A stretch of DNA of 20,505 bases from DAIDHZ01 sp965370365 (GTDB taxonomy: Bacteria > Chlamydiota > Chlamydiia > Chlamydiales > SM23-39): the NCBI GenBank assembly GCA_965370365.1, contig CBDUSP010000026.1, positions 1 to 20,505 of the forward strand, given 5' to 3'. The notes under the pieces are model-generated. The model worked only from the letters and a program-made list of their open reading frames with translations, ran no database searches and was not told where the DNA came from. Every line of letters begins with the position of its first letter. Position 1 is the first letter of the stretch. A program made the position numbers and the translations under genes. Positions 1-7,544 of the stretch are shown one piece after another.

Positions 1-312
1 ATAAATCCTGAGGCAAGTGGAGCCAAAGTGGTTGCTCGATATTCTAGGGAGGATCTTAAGCGGTTTAAGATTCCTGAAGAAGATTTCTCTATTTGGGAAA
101 ATGCGGCAATTGCAGTGCCGATTCGTAGTCGCCCTTCCGTTCTTCTGGCGATGTTTCACCCTACTTATGGTCCTGAAAATATTGATGTGGAAGGCTATAC
201 GCGCGCTTTCCCCGACTCTGGAACAGACTGGAAGCAAATCCGTGCTTGTTTAAGTCCTTTGGATGTACGTATGCGATTTATGTATGAGATGCTAAAACAT
301 CTAGAAGTTTAG
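1..312 (+). CDS. C-terminal part of an unrecognised protein (cut by window start)
   Basis: An open frame runs from base 1 to a TAG at 310-312, so about 103 codons are visible and the gene very probably starts upstream of the window. A GTG at 28 could serve as a start but has no convincing ribosome binding site, and the frame stays open before it. The visible protein is a mixed hydrophilic sequence with aromatic and proline residues (for example FHPTYGPENIDVEGYTRAF) and a helical end (RMRFMYEMLKHLEV). I see no signal peptide, membrane segment or known motif and do not recognise the family. Its stop codon overlaps the stop of the convergent kinase gene, so the two genes abut tail to tail. Confidence 0.6.
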   Translation: MNPEASGAKVVARYSREDLKRFKIPEEDFSIWENAAIAVPIRSRPSVLLAMFHPTYGPENIDVEGYTRAFPDSGTDWKQIRACLSPLDVRMRFMYEMLKHLEV

Positions 313-3011
313 GATTTGTCTTTTTTAACAACTGCGTGAAAAAGCTCGAGTTGTCTGTAGAGCTCCTTTTTCTCCCAGAAAAAGCCTCGCGTAATCCATC
401 CTTTCTCTTCATCAATACTTCCAGAGAGAAAATGGCTTGGAAGGGCGGCTGTTGAGGGAAAGGGTGTTTCGAGAACCGCCCCAAAGTGGACTTTTGCCAT
501 GCGAGGGCCTTTCACAAGATATAGCCAGGTTCCAAAGGGGAAGTGAAGAGGCGAGTTTTCTTGCGTGAGGAGCGTCGATGGGTATTTTCGGAAAATGGCT
601 TCTGCTTTTTTGATCTGCTTTTGGAGGAGGAGGTGCCAGAGTTCAAAAGAATCAAACAGAATGCGATCTTCTCTGTTCATTTGCACTCCCCGTAAATTTT
701 CAAAGCAAATGGAAAGGTCTTTGAAATCGCGTCTTTTAAGCCCTTTTCGGATGAGATAATAAAAAACTCTCATCTCTTTTTTATCCCACTTTTTGGGGAT
801 CTCTTGCGTTAAGGGAAAAAACAGGCGGTTAATGGATTCAACAAGGGGAAAGGGCTTGAGCTCTTCTTCCTCCTCGAGCTCGATGAGGCAAAAGAGGATA
901 TTCCCAAGGAGGACTTTATTAAACGGCTCCTTTTTGATAATCTCTTTTCCCATCTCAACCAAGATTGGGATTTTCTTGAGCCAAAAACAAAGTTGGATTG
1001 CAATCAGGATTAAATGATTTGGGTCGTCTTCTATAAATGGGAGGGTTTCCCAGTTTTCCTGGAGGCTTTTGAGGAGATCTTCTGCATCAGAGATACCCAT
1101 AAGGTTTGGGATGTGGCGGATTGCAAGGAGGAGGATGCGATAGGCAGTCTCTCTTGTTTTAAGAGAACTTTCATGCATGCGATAGATCACATGCTCTTGA
1201 ATCATCGGAAGCAGTGGATGTTTTGGGAATTTTCTTAAAGCAAGCTCCAAACACTTTGCCTCTTCTTCCGCGTCACCCATCGCTTCGTAAACAAGAGATT
1301 TCCCAAGATATTCTAGCGGAGCCCCCGGTGTTTTAAAGAGCTTTTCAAACTCCTCTAAAGCTGCATGAAAAAGGGCCGTGTCATTTTTTGCTTTTCCCTT
1401 TTCAAGAAGGGTGAGTCCTGCTCGGAAAAGGGCTTCGCGTCCCTCCATACGTCCAGGAAAACATTGTCCGATTCGCTTATATTCCTGAAGAGCAAGATCA
1501 AAGAGTCTGTGACTTAAGAATGCATTGGGAACGGCTAAACAATTGACCATGGCATTTAAGCTTCCGCTATATATTTTAAGATCCTCTATAGAGAAGTTTC
1601 CGTCTTTGTGTAAGAAACCAACGTGAGAGCCGGCAAGAGGAAGGTAGCTGGTAAAGCTTATCTTTAGAAGATCGTCGATATAGAGTCTGATTTGGTCTTC
1701 GATTTTTTCGATGCGGATTTGATAATCGGTATTTGGCTCCAAATAGATGCATTTAGCCTCGAGGACCTGGACGTTATTTCGAAAGAGGCGGTGTGCCGGA
1801 TGGGATTTGGATCCAAGCCAAAGACAATAGCCTTCCTCTAGACTCCTCCTTTCATCAGCCTCTGGTAGGCTAAATAAAAATCCGACGCCTTGACTTTCTT
1901 TTTCAAGACAAACCGTTGTTTCAATTTTGATGTTATCGATAAAGGCTTTTCGTGAGATTTTTAGGGCGGCCCAAGACGTGCTATCGAGAGTTTTCGTGAT
2001 GGCTATGTGTTTGGGAAGGAGGATATTTTCCTCGAGTTGCCAGTCTTCTTGTTTTGAAAGACTTAAATGAGCCATCGGGATCCACTCAGGTCTTCCTTCG
2101 ACATACTTTTTAATATCAGCGATGAGCTCTTCTACATTTTTGTAGCGCTCTTGAGGGTTTTTAGAGAGGCACTTGATAGAGACAGCTGAAAGCTGATGAG
2201 GGATGTCTCGGTGAGGCGCCATCTCGATGGGCTCGACGATTTCCTCTTTATTTAGCTGCTTGCGGAAAGCTGCGATGGTCTTTCTTGTGAAAGGAATCTG
2301 TAGCGTTAGGAGCTGGTAGAGAACAACTCCGAGAGAATAGATATCTGTTTGTATAGACGTGGATTTCCCAGTCAAAAGCTCCGGGGCCATGAAGGCTAGG
2401 GTTCCTGCAATTTTTCCAGGTCGCGTGAGGGACTCATCTTTTCCCTCAACTTTTATTTGAGGCTCTTTTTCATCTTTGATTTTATCGATAAAGTTGGCAA
2501 GACCCCAGTCCAAGAGCATGACCTCGCCGTATCTTCCGACGATCACGTTTTCTGGTTTTAAATCGCGGTGAATGATTCCCTTTGCATGGGTATAAGCAAT
2601 GGCCTGGCAGATTTGGAGAAAGATACGCGTGAGAGAGGGGATCGATCTTCCAATGGGGTGGAGGGGTCTTCCTAGTCTTTCCTGCTCTTTGGTCGTGTAC
2701 AAAATGCGGCGCAGCGTTTCTCCCTCAGCATAAGGCATCGTGTAATAAACATCGGGGGGAGAGGAGTGGATGTTTAAGATTGGAATAATGGAAGGGTGCG
2801 AAAGATGGCTTGTGACGCGCGCTTCTCTTAAAAAACGGTCTTGAATGATTTTTTTTTCGCTCAACGTCGGTTTGATCCTTTTGAGAGCGACTTCGCGATC
2901 ACAGATGGGGTCTTTTGCTAAATAGACCTCTCCCATACCCCCTTTCCCGATCATGCGGATGATTTCGTAGGGGCCGATAGTGCGTGGTGTCTGTGGCTTC
3001 TTCTGGTTCAT
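309..3011 (-). CDS. pknD: PknD-like serine/threonine protein kinase with C-terminal LamG-like and helical-repeat regions
   Basis: A Hanks-type Ser/Thr kinase of 900 aa, close to the usual length of chlamydial PknD (a little over 900 aa). Visible kinase motifs are the glycine loop GKGGMGEVYLAKD (about 22-34), the ATP-anchoring Lys in VALKRIK (K44), the catalytic loop HRDLKPENV (148-156), the metal-binding motif as DWG (168-170) rather than DFG, and GTLAFMAPELL near 203-213. After the kinase domain, residues about 330-485 form a beta-rich segment resembling LamG or DUF1080 folds (ending GFLHKDGNFSIEDLKIYSG). The last 400 residues are helical and TPR-like, suited to partner binding. No membrane segment is obvious, so it may be cytosolic or presented at a secretion system. 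The start has only a weak ribosome site. It diverges from trpS across 82 bp. Kinase identity is certain; the PknD name rests on length and architecture. Confidence 0.92.
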   Translation of the reverse strand: MNQKKPQTPRTIGPYEIIRMIGKGGMGEVYLAKDPICDREVALKRIKPTLSEKKIIQDRFLREARVTSHLSHPSIIPILNIHSSPPDVYYTMPYAEGETLRRILYTTKEQERLGRPLHPIGRSIPSLTRIFLQICQAIAYTHAKGIIHRDLKPENVIVGRYGEVMLLDWGLANFIDKIKDEKEPQIKVEGKDESLTRPGKIAGTLAFMAPELLTGKSTSIQTDIYSLGVVLYQLLTLQIPFTRKTIAAFRKQLNKEEIVEPIEMAPHRDIPHQLSAVSIKCLSKNPQERYKNVEELIADIKKYVEGRPEWIPMAHLSLSKQEDWQLEENILLPKHIAITKTLDSTSWAALKISRKAFIDNIKIETTVCLEKESQGVGFLFSLPEADERRSLEEGYCLWLGSKSHPAHRLFRNNVQVLEAKCIYLEPNTDYQIRIEKIEDQIRLYIDDLLKISFTSYLPLAGSHVGFLHKDGNFSIEDLKIYSGSLNAMVNCLAVPNAFLSHRLFDLALQEYKRIGQCFPGRMEGREALFRAGLTLLEKGKAKNDTALFHAALEEFEKLFKTPGAPLEYLGKSLVYEAMGDAEEEAKCLELALRKFPKHPLLPMIQEHVIYRMHESSLKTRETAYRILLLAIRHIPNLMGISDAEDLLKSLQENWETLPFIEDDPNHLILIAIQLCFWLKKIPILVEMGKEIIKKEPFNKVLLGNILFCLIELEEEEELKPFPLVESINRLFFPLTQEIPKKWDKKEMRVFYYLIRKGLKRRDFKDLSICFENLRGVQMNREDRILFDSFELWHLLLQKQIKKAEAIFRKYPSTLLTQENSPLHFPFGTWLYLVKGPRMAKVHFGAVLETPFPSTAALPSHFLSGSIDEEKGWITRGFFWEKKELYRQLELFHAVVKKDKS

Positions 3012-3093
3012 GTTTGGTCATTCTCAACACAGCCGGGGGTCTTTGCAAGAAATTTCGTGATTTTATCGAAAAAAAACTCTATATTCCGTTTCT

Positions 3094-4134
3094 ATGACAA
3101 GAAAAAAAGTTGCTCTTACAGGAGATCGCCCAACAGGAAGGCTCCACTTGGGACATTATGTGGGATCACTCGCATCGCGGGTGAAGCTGCAAGAGGATCA
3201 CGATCAATACGTGATGATCGCAGATGCGCAGGCGCTGACGGATTATGCGCATGACCCAGGGAGGGTGAGAGATAACATCCTTCAGGTTGCGCTCGATTAT
3301 CTATCTGTCGGGATTGATCCTGCTAAGACAACGATTTTCATTCAGTCTTTAATTCCCCCGATTGCAGAGCTTACGATGTATTTTCTCAATCTTGTGACTT
3401 GGAATCGGTTGAAGCATAATCCAACTGTAAAAGCAGAAATTTTACAAAAAGGATATGGGGAAGAGGTTCCTGCGGGCTTCATGATCTATCCGATTTCTCA
3501 AGCAGCGGATATTACGATTTTCAAAGCAGATGTTGTTCCAGTCGGGGATGATCAGCTTCCTATGATTGAGCAAACAACTGAGGTTGTGCGTAAGTTTAAC
3601 CGAATCTACAAATCCAAAGTGCTTATCGAGCCGAAGTCAATTCTGTCGACCGTGGCGCGTCTTCCGGGAATCGATGGAAAAGCGAAAATGGGAAAGAGTT
3701 TAAACAACGCCATCTATCTCTCCGATTCTCCTGATGTCATTTCCAAGAAAGTGCGAGGGATGTACACCGATCCAAATCACTTACGCGTAGAAGATCCGGG
3801 GAAAGTAGAAGGGAATCCCGTCTTCACCTATCTCGATGCTTTTGGAAGGGATAAACAAACAATCGAAGAGTTGAAAGCGCACTATCGAAAAGGTGGGCTT
3901 GGCGATTCGGTTGTCAAAAAGCATCTCCTAGAGGAGCTCTTGGCATTCTTAGAGCCCATCCGCACAAAAAGAGAAGCTCTTGAAAAAGATCCAGCGTATG
4001 TGATGGATCTTTTGTTTAAGGGGACGGATGCAGCAAATAAAATTGCCCATCAAACGTTAAGCGAAGTACGCGAAGCGATGGGGATTAATTATTCTTCTGC
4101 ACTTGGTTCTACAAACTCGCGTATGAGAAGATAA
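3094..4134 (+). CDS. trpS: Tryptophanyl-tRNA synthetase
   Basis: A class I aminoacyl-tRNA synthetase that charges tRNA-Trp with tryptophan, using ATP, in the cytoplasm. The 346-aa length fits bacterial TrpRS. The first signature is HLGH (residues 18-21) within GDRPTGRLHLGHYVGS, and the second is KMGKS (198-202), the TrpRS form of KMSKS. The segment MIYPISQAADITIFKADVVPVGDDQ is the typical substrate-pocket and dimer region. The start follows an AT-rich stretch with TATATT only eight bases before ATG and no clear Shine-Dalgarno, so a leaderless transcript is possible but unproven. The last residues after the usual C-terminal helix (REAMG) form a short unrelated tail that reads into the opposite-strand membrane-protein gene, overlapping it by 46 bp. 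Confidence 0.96.
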   Translation: MTRKKVALTGDRPTGRLHLGHYVGSLASRVKLQEDHDQYVMIADAQALTDYAHDPGRVRDNILQVALDYLSVGIDPAKTTIFIQSLIPPIAELTMYFLNLVTWNRLKHNPTVKAEILQKGYGEEVPAGFMIYPISQAADITIFKADVVPVGDDQLPMIEQTTEVVRKFNRIYKSKVLIEPKSILSTVARLPGIDGKAKMGKSLNNAIYLSDSPDVISKKVRGMYTDPNHLRVEDPGKVEGNPVFTYLDAFGRDKQTIEELKAHYRKGGLGDSVVKKHLLEELLAFLEPIRTKREALEKDPAYVMDLLFKGTDAANKIAHQTLSEVREAMGINYSSALGSTNSRMRR

Positions 4135-4403
4135 ACGGCTGCGAGTGTAAAGAGAACGGGAAGAAGAATTTTCCAAGAAATGTCGAACGTTCCCGTTACA
4201 AAAATCCCAATAAACACAAATAGCGAAATGCCTGCATCATAGGTTTTTCCAAGCAGGTACTGGCGAAGAGCAAGAGGGACGCCGATGACAAGCATGATCC
4301 CTGGCCACCACTGATCGACTATGAAAAGAATGGCTAGACCGAGAAGAAAAAGGGCTGTTGTGAGTGTTTGGATTCTTTTTTTAGGGGATGAAGATCGACG
4401 CAT
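4089..4403 (-). CDS. Small integral membrane protein of unknown function
   Basis: A 104-aa protein with a basic N-terminus (MRRSSSPKKR) and about four hydrophobic segments: roughly residues 13-30, 33-48, 58-74 and 76-94. The pattern recalls small DUF-type inner-membrane proteins whose helices resemble LiaF/PspC-like N-terminal regions, but I do not assign a family. A strong Shine-Dalgarno (AGAGGAG, six bases before ATG) supports the start. It overlaps the 3' end of trpS by 46 bp and lies 78 bp downstream of the 142-aa gene on the same strand, so the two may be co-transcribed. A stable hairpin sits directly before its ribosome site. Confidence 0.75.
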   Translation of the reverse strand: MRRSSSPKKRIQTLTTALFLLGLAILFIVDQWWPGIMLVIGVPLALRQYLLGKTYDAGISLFVFIGIFVTGTFDISWKILLPVLFTLAAVYLLIREFVEPSAEE

Positions 4404-4412
4404 AGAACTCCT

Positions 4413-4448
4413 CTTGATGTTTTCAGGATTCCCCTGAATGTAATCAAG
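4413..4448 (-). promoter_or_regulatory. Hairpin adjoining the ribosome binding site of the small membrane-protein gene
   Basis: CTTGAT (4413-4418) pairs with ATCAAG (4443-4448), and inside it TTCAGG (4422-4427) pairs with CCTGAA (4433-4438) around a five-base loop. On the minus strand the base of the stem runs directly into the AGGAG ribosome site of the downstream gene. There is no T-run, so it is not a canonical terminator. A role in translation control or mRNA stability is inference. Confidence 0.5.
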
Positions 4449-4481
4449 ATAGAGTAAACTAGCAAAAAGTTTTTATGGAGA

Positions 4482-4910
4482 TCATTTTTTAGGGCCTTTG
4501 CCAAGAGCTTTTTCAATGGATTCCCTGTTTTCCTTGAACGCGTTGAGCTTAGCAATGGCTTGAACATAGTTTTTTAATGTTTCGGCGAGATTTCCCGTGT
4601 TGTGAGAGACAACTCCTAATTTTAGGAACTCTTTAGCGAGGTGCCTTCCCCTGAAATCAAGCGATCTTTCAAAATGTGTAGTTGCCTGAGAAAGTTCACG
4701 TGAAGCTAAAGCAGTGATTCCTACAGCTTCTTCTAAAAGAGCTGGTGCTAGTGTTCCTTTTCCTTGAGTAAGCTCTTGTAAGCGAGCTTGCTCCCACTGA
4801 AAATGCGGGTGGGTTTTATCGGATTCGGAAAGAGGCAGCTGTTTCCCGTTGCGCAAAGCAATGATTGCCTCTGCTGCTGCAGATGTGTTGAGGCAACTAA
4901 TTATTCGCAT
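4482..4910 (-). CDS. Small helical protein of unknown function (TPR-like)
   Basis: A 142-aa alpha-helical protein starting MRIISCLNTSAAAEAI. The repeated pattern of alanine, leucine and acidic residues (LLEEAVGITALASRELSQATTHFERSL and LGVVSHNTGNLAETLKNYVQAIAKL) looks like two or three TPR-type helical hairpins. A longer frame exists from 4931, but I reject that start: an extended -10 (TGATATAAT) lies immediately before it, so transcription would begin after that ATG. The ATG at 4910 has a good GGAG site six bases upstream. No signal peptide or catalytic motif is seen. It is divergent from the cytidylyltransferase operon and probably heads a small transcript with the downstream membrane-protein gene. 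Confidence 0.7.
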   Translation of the reverse strand: MRIISCLNTSAAAEAIIALRNGKQLPLSESDKTHPHFQWEQARLQELTQGKGTLAPALLEEAVGITALASRELSQATTHFERSLDFRGRHLAKEFLKLGVVSHNTGNLAETLKNYVQAIAKLNAFKENRESIEKALGKGPKK

Positions 4911-4933
4911 GATATACTCCGTAGTTCTCATAT

Positions 4934-4942
4934 ATTATATCA
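4934..4942 (-). promoter_or_regulatory. Extended -10 promoter for the 142-aa gene
   Basis: On the minus strand the sequence reads TGATATAAT, a perfect extended -10 (TGn plus TATAAT at 4939-4934). No well-placed -35 is evident, which is usual for extended -10 promoters. Predicted transcription would start near 4926-4928, between the upstream ATG (4931) and the true ATG (4910). This fixes the start choice of the gene. Confidence 0.6.
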
Positions 4943-5007
4943 CAAGAACCTATTTTCGGTTGTTATTCAAACTATAATTATAGTTGTGTTGAAGGAAAGG
5001 GGATGTC

Positions 5008-5037
5008 TTGACCTAAAAATGGTGCTTGGTGTTTACT
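5008..5037 (+). promoter_or_regulatory. Candidate sigma-70 type promoter for the cytidylyltransferase-PhyH operon
   Basis: TTGACC (5008-5013, five of six consensus bases), an 18-base spacer, then TTTACT (5032-5037, four of six). The predicted start of transcription, near 5044, leaves about 20 bases before the ATG at 5066, with AGGG as a possible ribosome site. Prediction only. Confidence 0.4.
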
Positions 5038-5065
5038 TGCAAAGTAAATTTTTTAGGGTGAATGT

Positions 5066-5569
5066 ATGCGTCGATTTGTATGGCTTTCTGTTGTGTTGTT
5101 TTCTTTATTCTCTCAGGCTCAAGGAGTTGAGGCACTTGAGGAAAAGCGCGTTTGTGTGTATGTAGATATCACAGGAGATCTGTTTCATGCTGGCCATGTT
5201 GAATTTTTACAAAAAGCCAAAAGCTTTGGAAATTATTTGATTGTTGGTGTTTTAGCAGATGGAGTTGTTGAGGAGTACAAGAGACTTCCTATTATTGGTC
5301 TAAAAGATCGCGTCAAAGTTATTGAGGCATGTAAGTATGTGGATAAGGTGATTGTGGCTCCTCCTTTGAGACTTACTGAAGAGATGGTGGATGAACTTGG
5401 GATTGATTTCGTTGTTCATGGAGACGATTTTAATAAAGATCTCGTTGAGGATCAGTATGGAGTCGCTTTACAGAGAGGGATTTTTAGAACAGTTCCCTAT
5501 ACTCCGGGCATTTCATCGACAACAATCATTCAACGTGTAATTGATCGATTTGCTCAAGGAGCTCTCTAA
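5066..5569 (+). CDS. Signal-peptide-bearing cytidylyltransferase (phosphoethanolamine/phosphocholine type)
   Basis: A 167-aa nucleotidyltransferase of the cytidylyltransferase-like superfamily, which joins CTP to a phosphorylated headgroup or polyol and releases pyrophosphate. Motifs are HAGH (the HxGH nucleotide site, residues 41-44) within DLFHAGHVEFL, the segment LIVGVLADG, VHGDD (117-121), and GISSTTII (from 148), the equivalent of the RTxGxSTT signature. HGDD is a feature I associate with eukaryotic-type ethanolamine/choline-phosphate cytidylyltransferases. TagD (glycerol-3-phosphate) and HldE/RfaE-type enzymes are alternatives. Unusually, residues 1-20 (MRRFVWLSVVLFSLFSQAQG) form a typical Sec signal peptide placed before the catalytic domain. 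The stop is followed at once by the ATG of the PhyH gene (TAAATG), so the two form an operon. The fold is confident, the substrate is not, and export is inferred from the N-terminus. Confidence 0.88.
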   Translation: MRRFVWLSVVLFSLFSQAQGVEALEEKRVCVYVDITGDLFHAGHVEFLQKAKSFGNYLIVGVLADGVVEEYKRLPIIGLKDRVKVIEACKYVDKVIVAPPLRLTEEMVDELGIDFVVHGDDFNKDLVEDQYGVALQRGIFRTVPYTPGISSTTIIQRVIDRFAQGAL

Positions 5570-6481
5570 ATGGCACGGTTTTTCTTCTCTCTAATCCTTC
5601 TATTTGGGGGGAATCTTTTTGCCCAAGAAGCTATGGCAGAGACTCTTAAAGAAAAAGGGTATCTGTGGATTCGGGGATTTTATTCCCCAGAGCAGGTAGA
5701 TTTTTTACGCTCTTTAGCAGGGCAAGTGCATCAAGATGCTGAGGAGATGCTTTATCTTGCAAAAGATACAGGGAGATCGTTGCAAGTCCTGTCCGAGCAG
5801 TTTCCTGAATTGCCGATTGTAGTTCCAGAGAGAAAAGATCCTCTTCAAGTTTGTCGGACAGAGGATCTTCTTACCTGTTATCCGGATCTCAGCCTCTTTG
5901 TGCAAGATACATTAGCGACGTATCTTGGAAGCCTTTTAGATGAGCCATATGTTGCATTCAAAGATAAGCTCAACTTTAAGCGGCCAGGAGGGGGAGCTTT
6001 TCCCTACCACCAGGACTTCCCTGCCTTTGAGATTTTTGGGCCTGAGGAGCATATCACGGCTATGGTCTGTATTGATGCAGCAACGTTAGGGAATGGATGC
6101 TTGCAGATTGCTGAGAATTGGAGAGAAAGCTTTAAAGATGATCCGAGAGTGGACCAGGATTTATTGGATCAAGGCAAAGCAATTCTTGAGTATGTAGAAG
6201 GAGGACCCATGCACGGGACAATTGTCTCGGATCTTGTGGAGAAACTCAATTGGATTCCAGTGAATGCGGAACCTGGCGATGTGGTTTTTTTTACATCGTA
6301 TGTTCCCCATTTTTCAAAAGCAAATACAAGCAATGCTTCCAGAAGGGCCATGTTCTTCACATTCAATCGGCTCATCGATGGAGAGCATAAGACGCTTTAT
6401 TATCAGACGAAGCGAGAAGATCCCGAGAATCCGAGGTTCCATTTTGGAACACCAACAAATGCAAGAAATAAGGGCGATTAA
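5570..6481 (+). CDS. PhyH (phytanoyl-CoA dioxygenase) family Fe(II)/2-oxoglutarate oxygenase with N-terminal signal peptide
   Basis: A 303-aa protein of the PhyH family of non-haem iron, 2-oxoglutarate-dependent oxygenases. The iron triad is visible as H147-x-D149 in PYHQDF and the distal H247 in YVPHFSKANTS. An Arg at 258/259 (NASRRAMF) is placed to bind 2-oxoglutarate. AEPGDVVFF precedes the distal His, as is usual. The N-terminus (MARFFFSLILLFGGNLFAQEAMA) looks like a signal peptide ending near residue 18-23, unusual for a family that works in the cytosol or in organelles. PhyH relatives hydroxylate acyl-CoAs, small metabolites and aminoethylphosphonate (PhnY). Together with a headgroup cytidylyltransferase this suggests lipid-headgroup or phosphonate chemistry, which is inference. 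It starts directly at the stop of the upstream gene. Confidence 0.88.
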   Translation: MARFFFSLILLFGGNLFAQEAMAETLKEKGYLWIRGFYSPEQVDFLRSLAGQVHQDAEEMLYLAKDTGRSLQVLSEQFPELPIVVPERKDPLQVCRTEDLLTCYPDLSLFVQDTLATYLGSLLDEPYVAFKDKLNFKRPGGGAFPYHQDFPAFEIFGPEEHITAMVCIDAATLGNGCLQIAENWRESFKDDPRVDQDLLDQGKAILEYVEGGPMHGTIVSDLVEKLNWIPVNAEPGDVVFFTSYVPHFSKANTSNASRRAMFFTFNRLIDGEHKTLYYQTKREDPENPRFHFGTPTNARNKGD

Positions 6482-6500
6482 AGAGACACTGAATAACTAC
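6479..6500 (+). repeat. Possible solo end of the TA-flanked inverted-repeat element
   Basis: After the PhyH stop codon the sequence reads TAAAGAGACACTGAATAACT. It resembles the ends of the element at 16187-16349 (TAGGGAGACACTGATCAATT) and of the partial copy at 13261. The match covers only about 20 bases with several differences, so this may be a degenerate remnant or chance. The PhyH stop TAA overlaps it. Confidence 0.3.
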
Positions 6501-6509
6501 CGGATCTTC

Positions 6510-7544
6510 TTAAGAAGTTTTCTCTAGATCTGAGAGTTTTTCTTCGAGCGCTTTGATCCGCTTTGCGTAGCTTTCGATTTTTCGAACAAAGACTTTTTGA
6601 CGATTATATTTTTCAATCGGAATTGCAGGGCTGCCGCGATAGGCTCCTTTTTTCATCGACTTGGAAGCGCCGCCACGCGTTGCAATCATCACTCCATCAG
6701 CAAGTGCAACATGGCCAACAATCCCTACCTGGCCACCGAGCATGACGTGCTTGCCTGTTTTTGCAGACCCCGCAATACCTGTTTGTGCTGCAATGACATT
6801 GTCCTCGCCGATCTCCACATTATGAGCAATCTGGCATAGGTTATCGATTTTAGATCCTTTGCGAATAAGAGTCGCCTTGAAGCGCGACCGATCGACTGTT
6901 GTATTTGCGCCAATTTCCACATCATCTTCAAGGATCACGATGCCAATTTGCTCAAGTTTTTCGTAAGCGCCTTTGCTATTTCTTGTATATCCAAACCCGC
7001 AAGAGCCGATAATCGCTCCTGGTTGGAGAGTAACCCGATTTTTCAAAATGCATCTTTCACGAACAACAGAGGATGCATGAAGGAAGCAGTCCTGACCAAT
7101 CTCTACACCGTAACCGATGGAGACATGGGGGGATAGAGTGGTGTTTTTGCCTACTTTTGCGTCCTTATCGATGACGACATAGGGGCCAATATTTGCCTCT
7201 GGATGGACACTCGCTGTTGGGTGAATGACAGCTGTTGGATGGATCCCTGTGAATCCCGATTGTTCTGATTCTAGGAGGGACTCTACAATCATTTGAAAAG
7301 TGCGGGAAGGATCCTCTGATACGAGGTAGTTTTTCCCTTCCGCTTTTTCTGTATCCGGATCAATGCAAATAACACCTGCCTCTGATCTTTTCATGGTATC
7401 CAAGTATTTTGGATTCGCAAGAAAAGAGGCGTCACCTGATGACGCCTCATCTAGAGTGTTTACGCTTGCAATGGTATGGTCCGGATCCCCCGAAAGGGTG
7501 GCGGAAGTCATTTCCGCCAACTCGGCAAGAGTAAAGCTCAACAT
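6510..7544 (-). CDS. lpxD: UDP-3-O-(3-hydroxyacyl)glucosamine N-acyltransferase
   Basis: LpxD adds the N-linked hydroxyacyl chain to UDP-3-O-acyl-glucosamine in lipid A synthesis, from acyl-ACP, in the cytoplasm. The 344-aa length is normal. The N-terminal uridine-binding domain (to about 100) is followed by left-handed beta-helix hexapeptide repeats (HPTAVIHPTASVHPEANIGP and onward). The catalytic His is expected in AHNVEIGEDN near residue 240. A C-terminal helix (RIKALEEKLSDLEKTS) completes the trimer-forming tail. The ATG abuts the stop of ompH (TAAATG), with little independent ribosome site, implying translational coupling. A palindrome CTTCTTAAGAAG followed by TTTT on the + strand overlaps the stop, in the short gap to the convergent PhyH gene. 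Confidence 0.96.
   Translation of the reverse strand: MLSFTLAELAEMTSATLSGDPDHTIASVNTLDEASSGDASFLANPKYLDTMKRSEAGVICIDPDTEKAEGKNYLVSEDPSRTFQMIVESLLESEQSGFTGIHPTAVIHPTASVHPEANIGPYVVIDKDAKVGKNTTLSPHVSIGYGVEIGQDCFLHASSVVRERCILKNRVTLQPGAIIGSCGFGYTRNSKGAYEKLEQIGIVILEDDVEIGANTTVDRSRFKATLIRKGSKIDNLCQIAHNVEIGEDNVIAAQTGIAGSAKTGKHVMLGGQVGIVGHVALADGVMIATRGGASKSMKKGAYRGSPAIPIEKYNRQKVFVRKIESYAKRIKALEEKLSDLEKTS

Noticed and set aside
168..170. DWG in place of DFG in the kinase as a sign of an inactive kinase
   Set aside because: These are protein residue positions of the kinase at 309-3011. The metal-binding Asp is kept, DWG occurs in other bacterial kinases, and the catalytic HRD and Lys are intact.
3080..3085. 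TATATT before trpS as a promoter -10
   Set aside because: It is only eight bases from the start codon with no -35 at workable spacing. It was noted in the trpS entry but not called.
4911..4931. Upstream ATG for the 142-aa gene (149-aa version)
   Set aside because: It lies three bases after a TATAAT box, so it would not be in the transcript, and it has no ribosome site. The ATG at 4910 has both.
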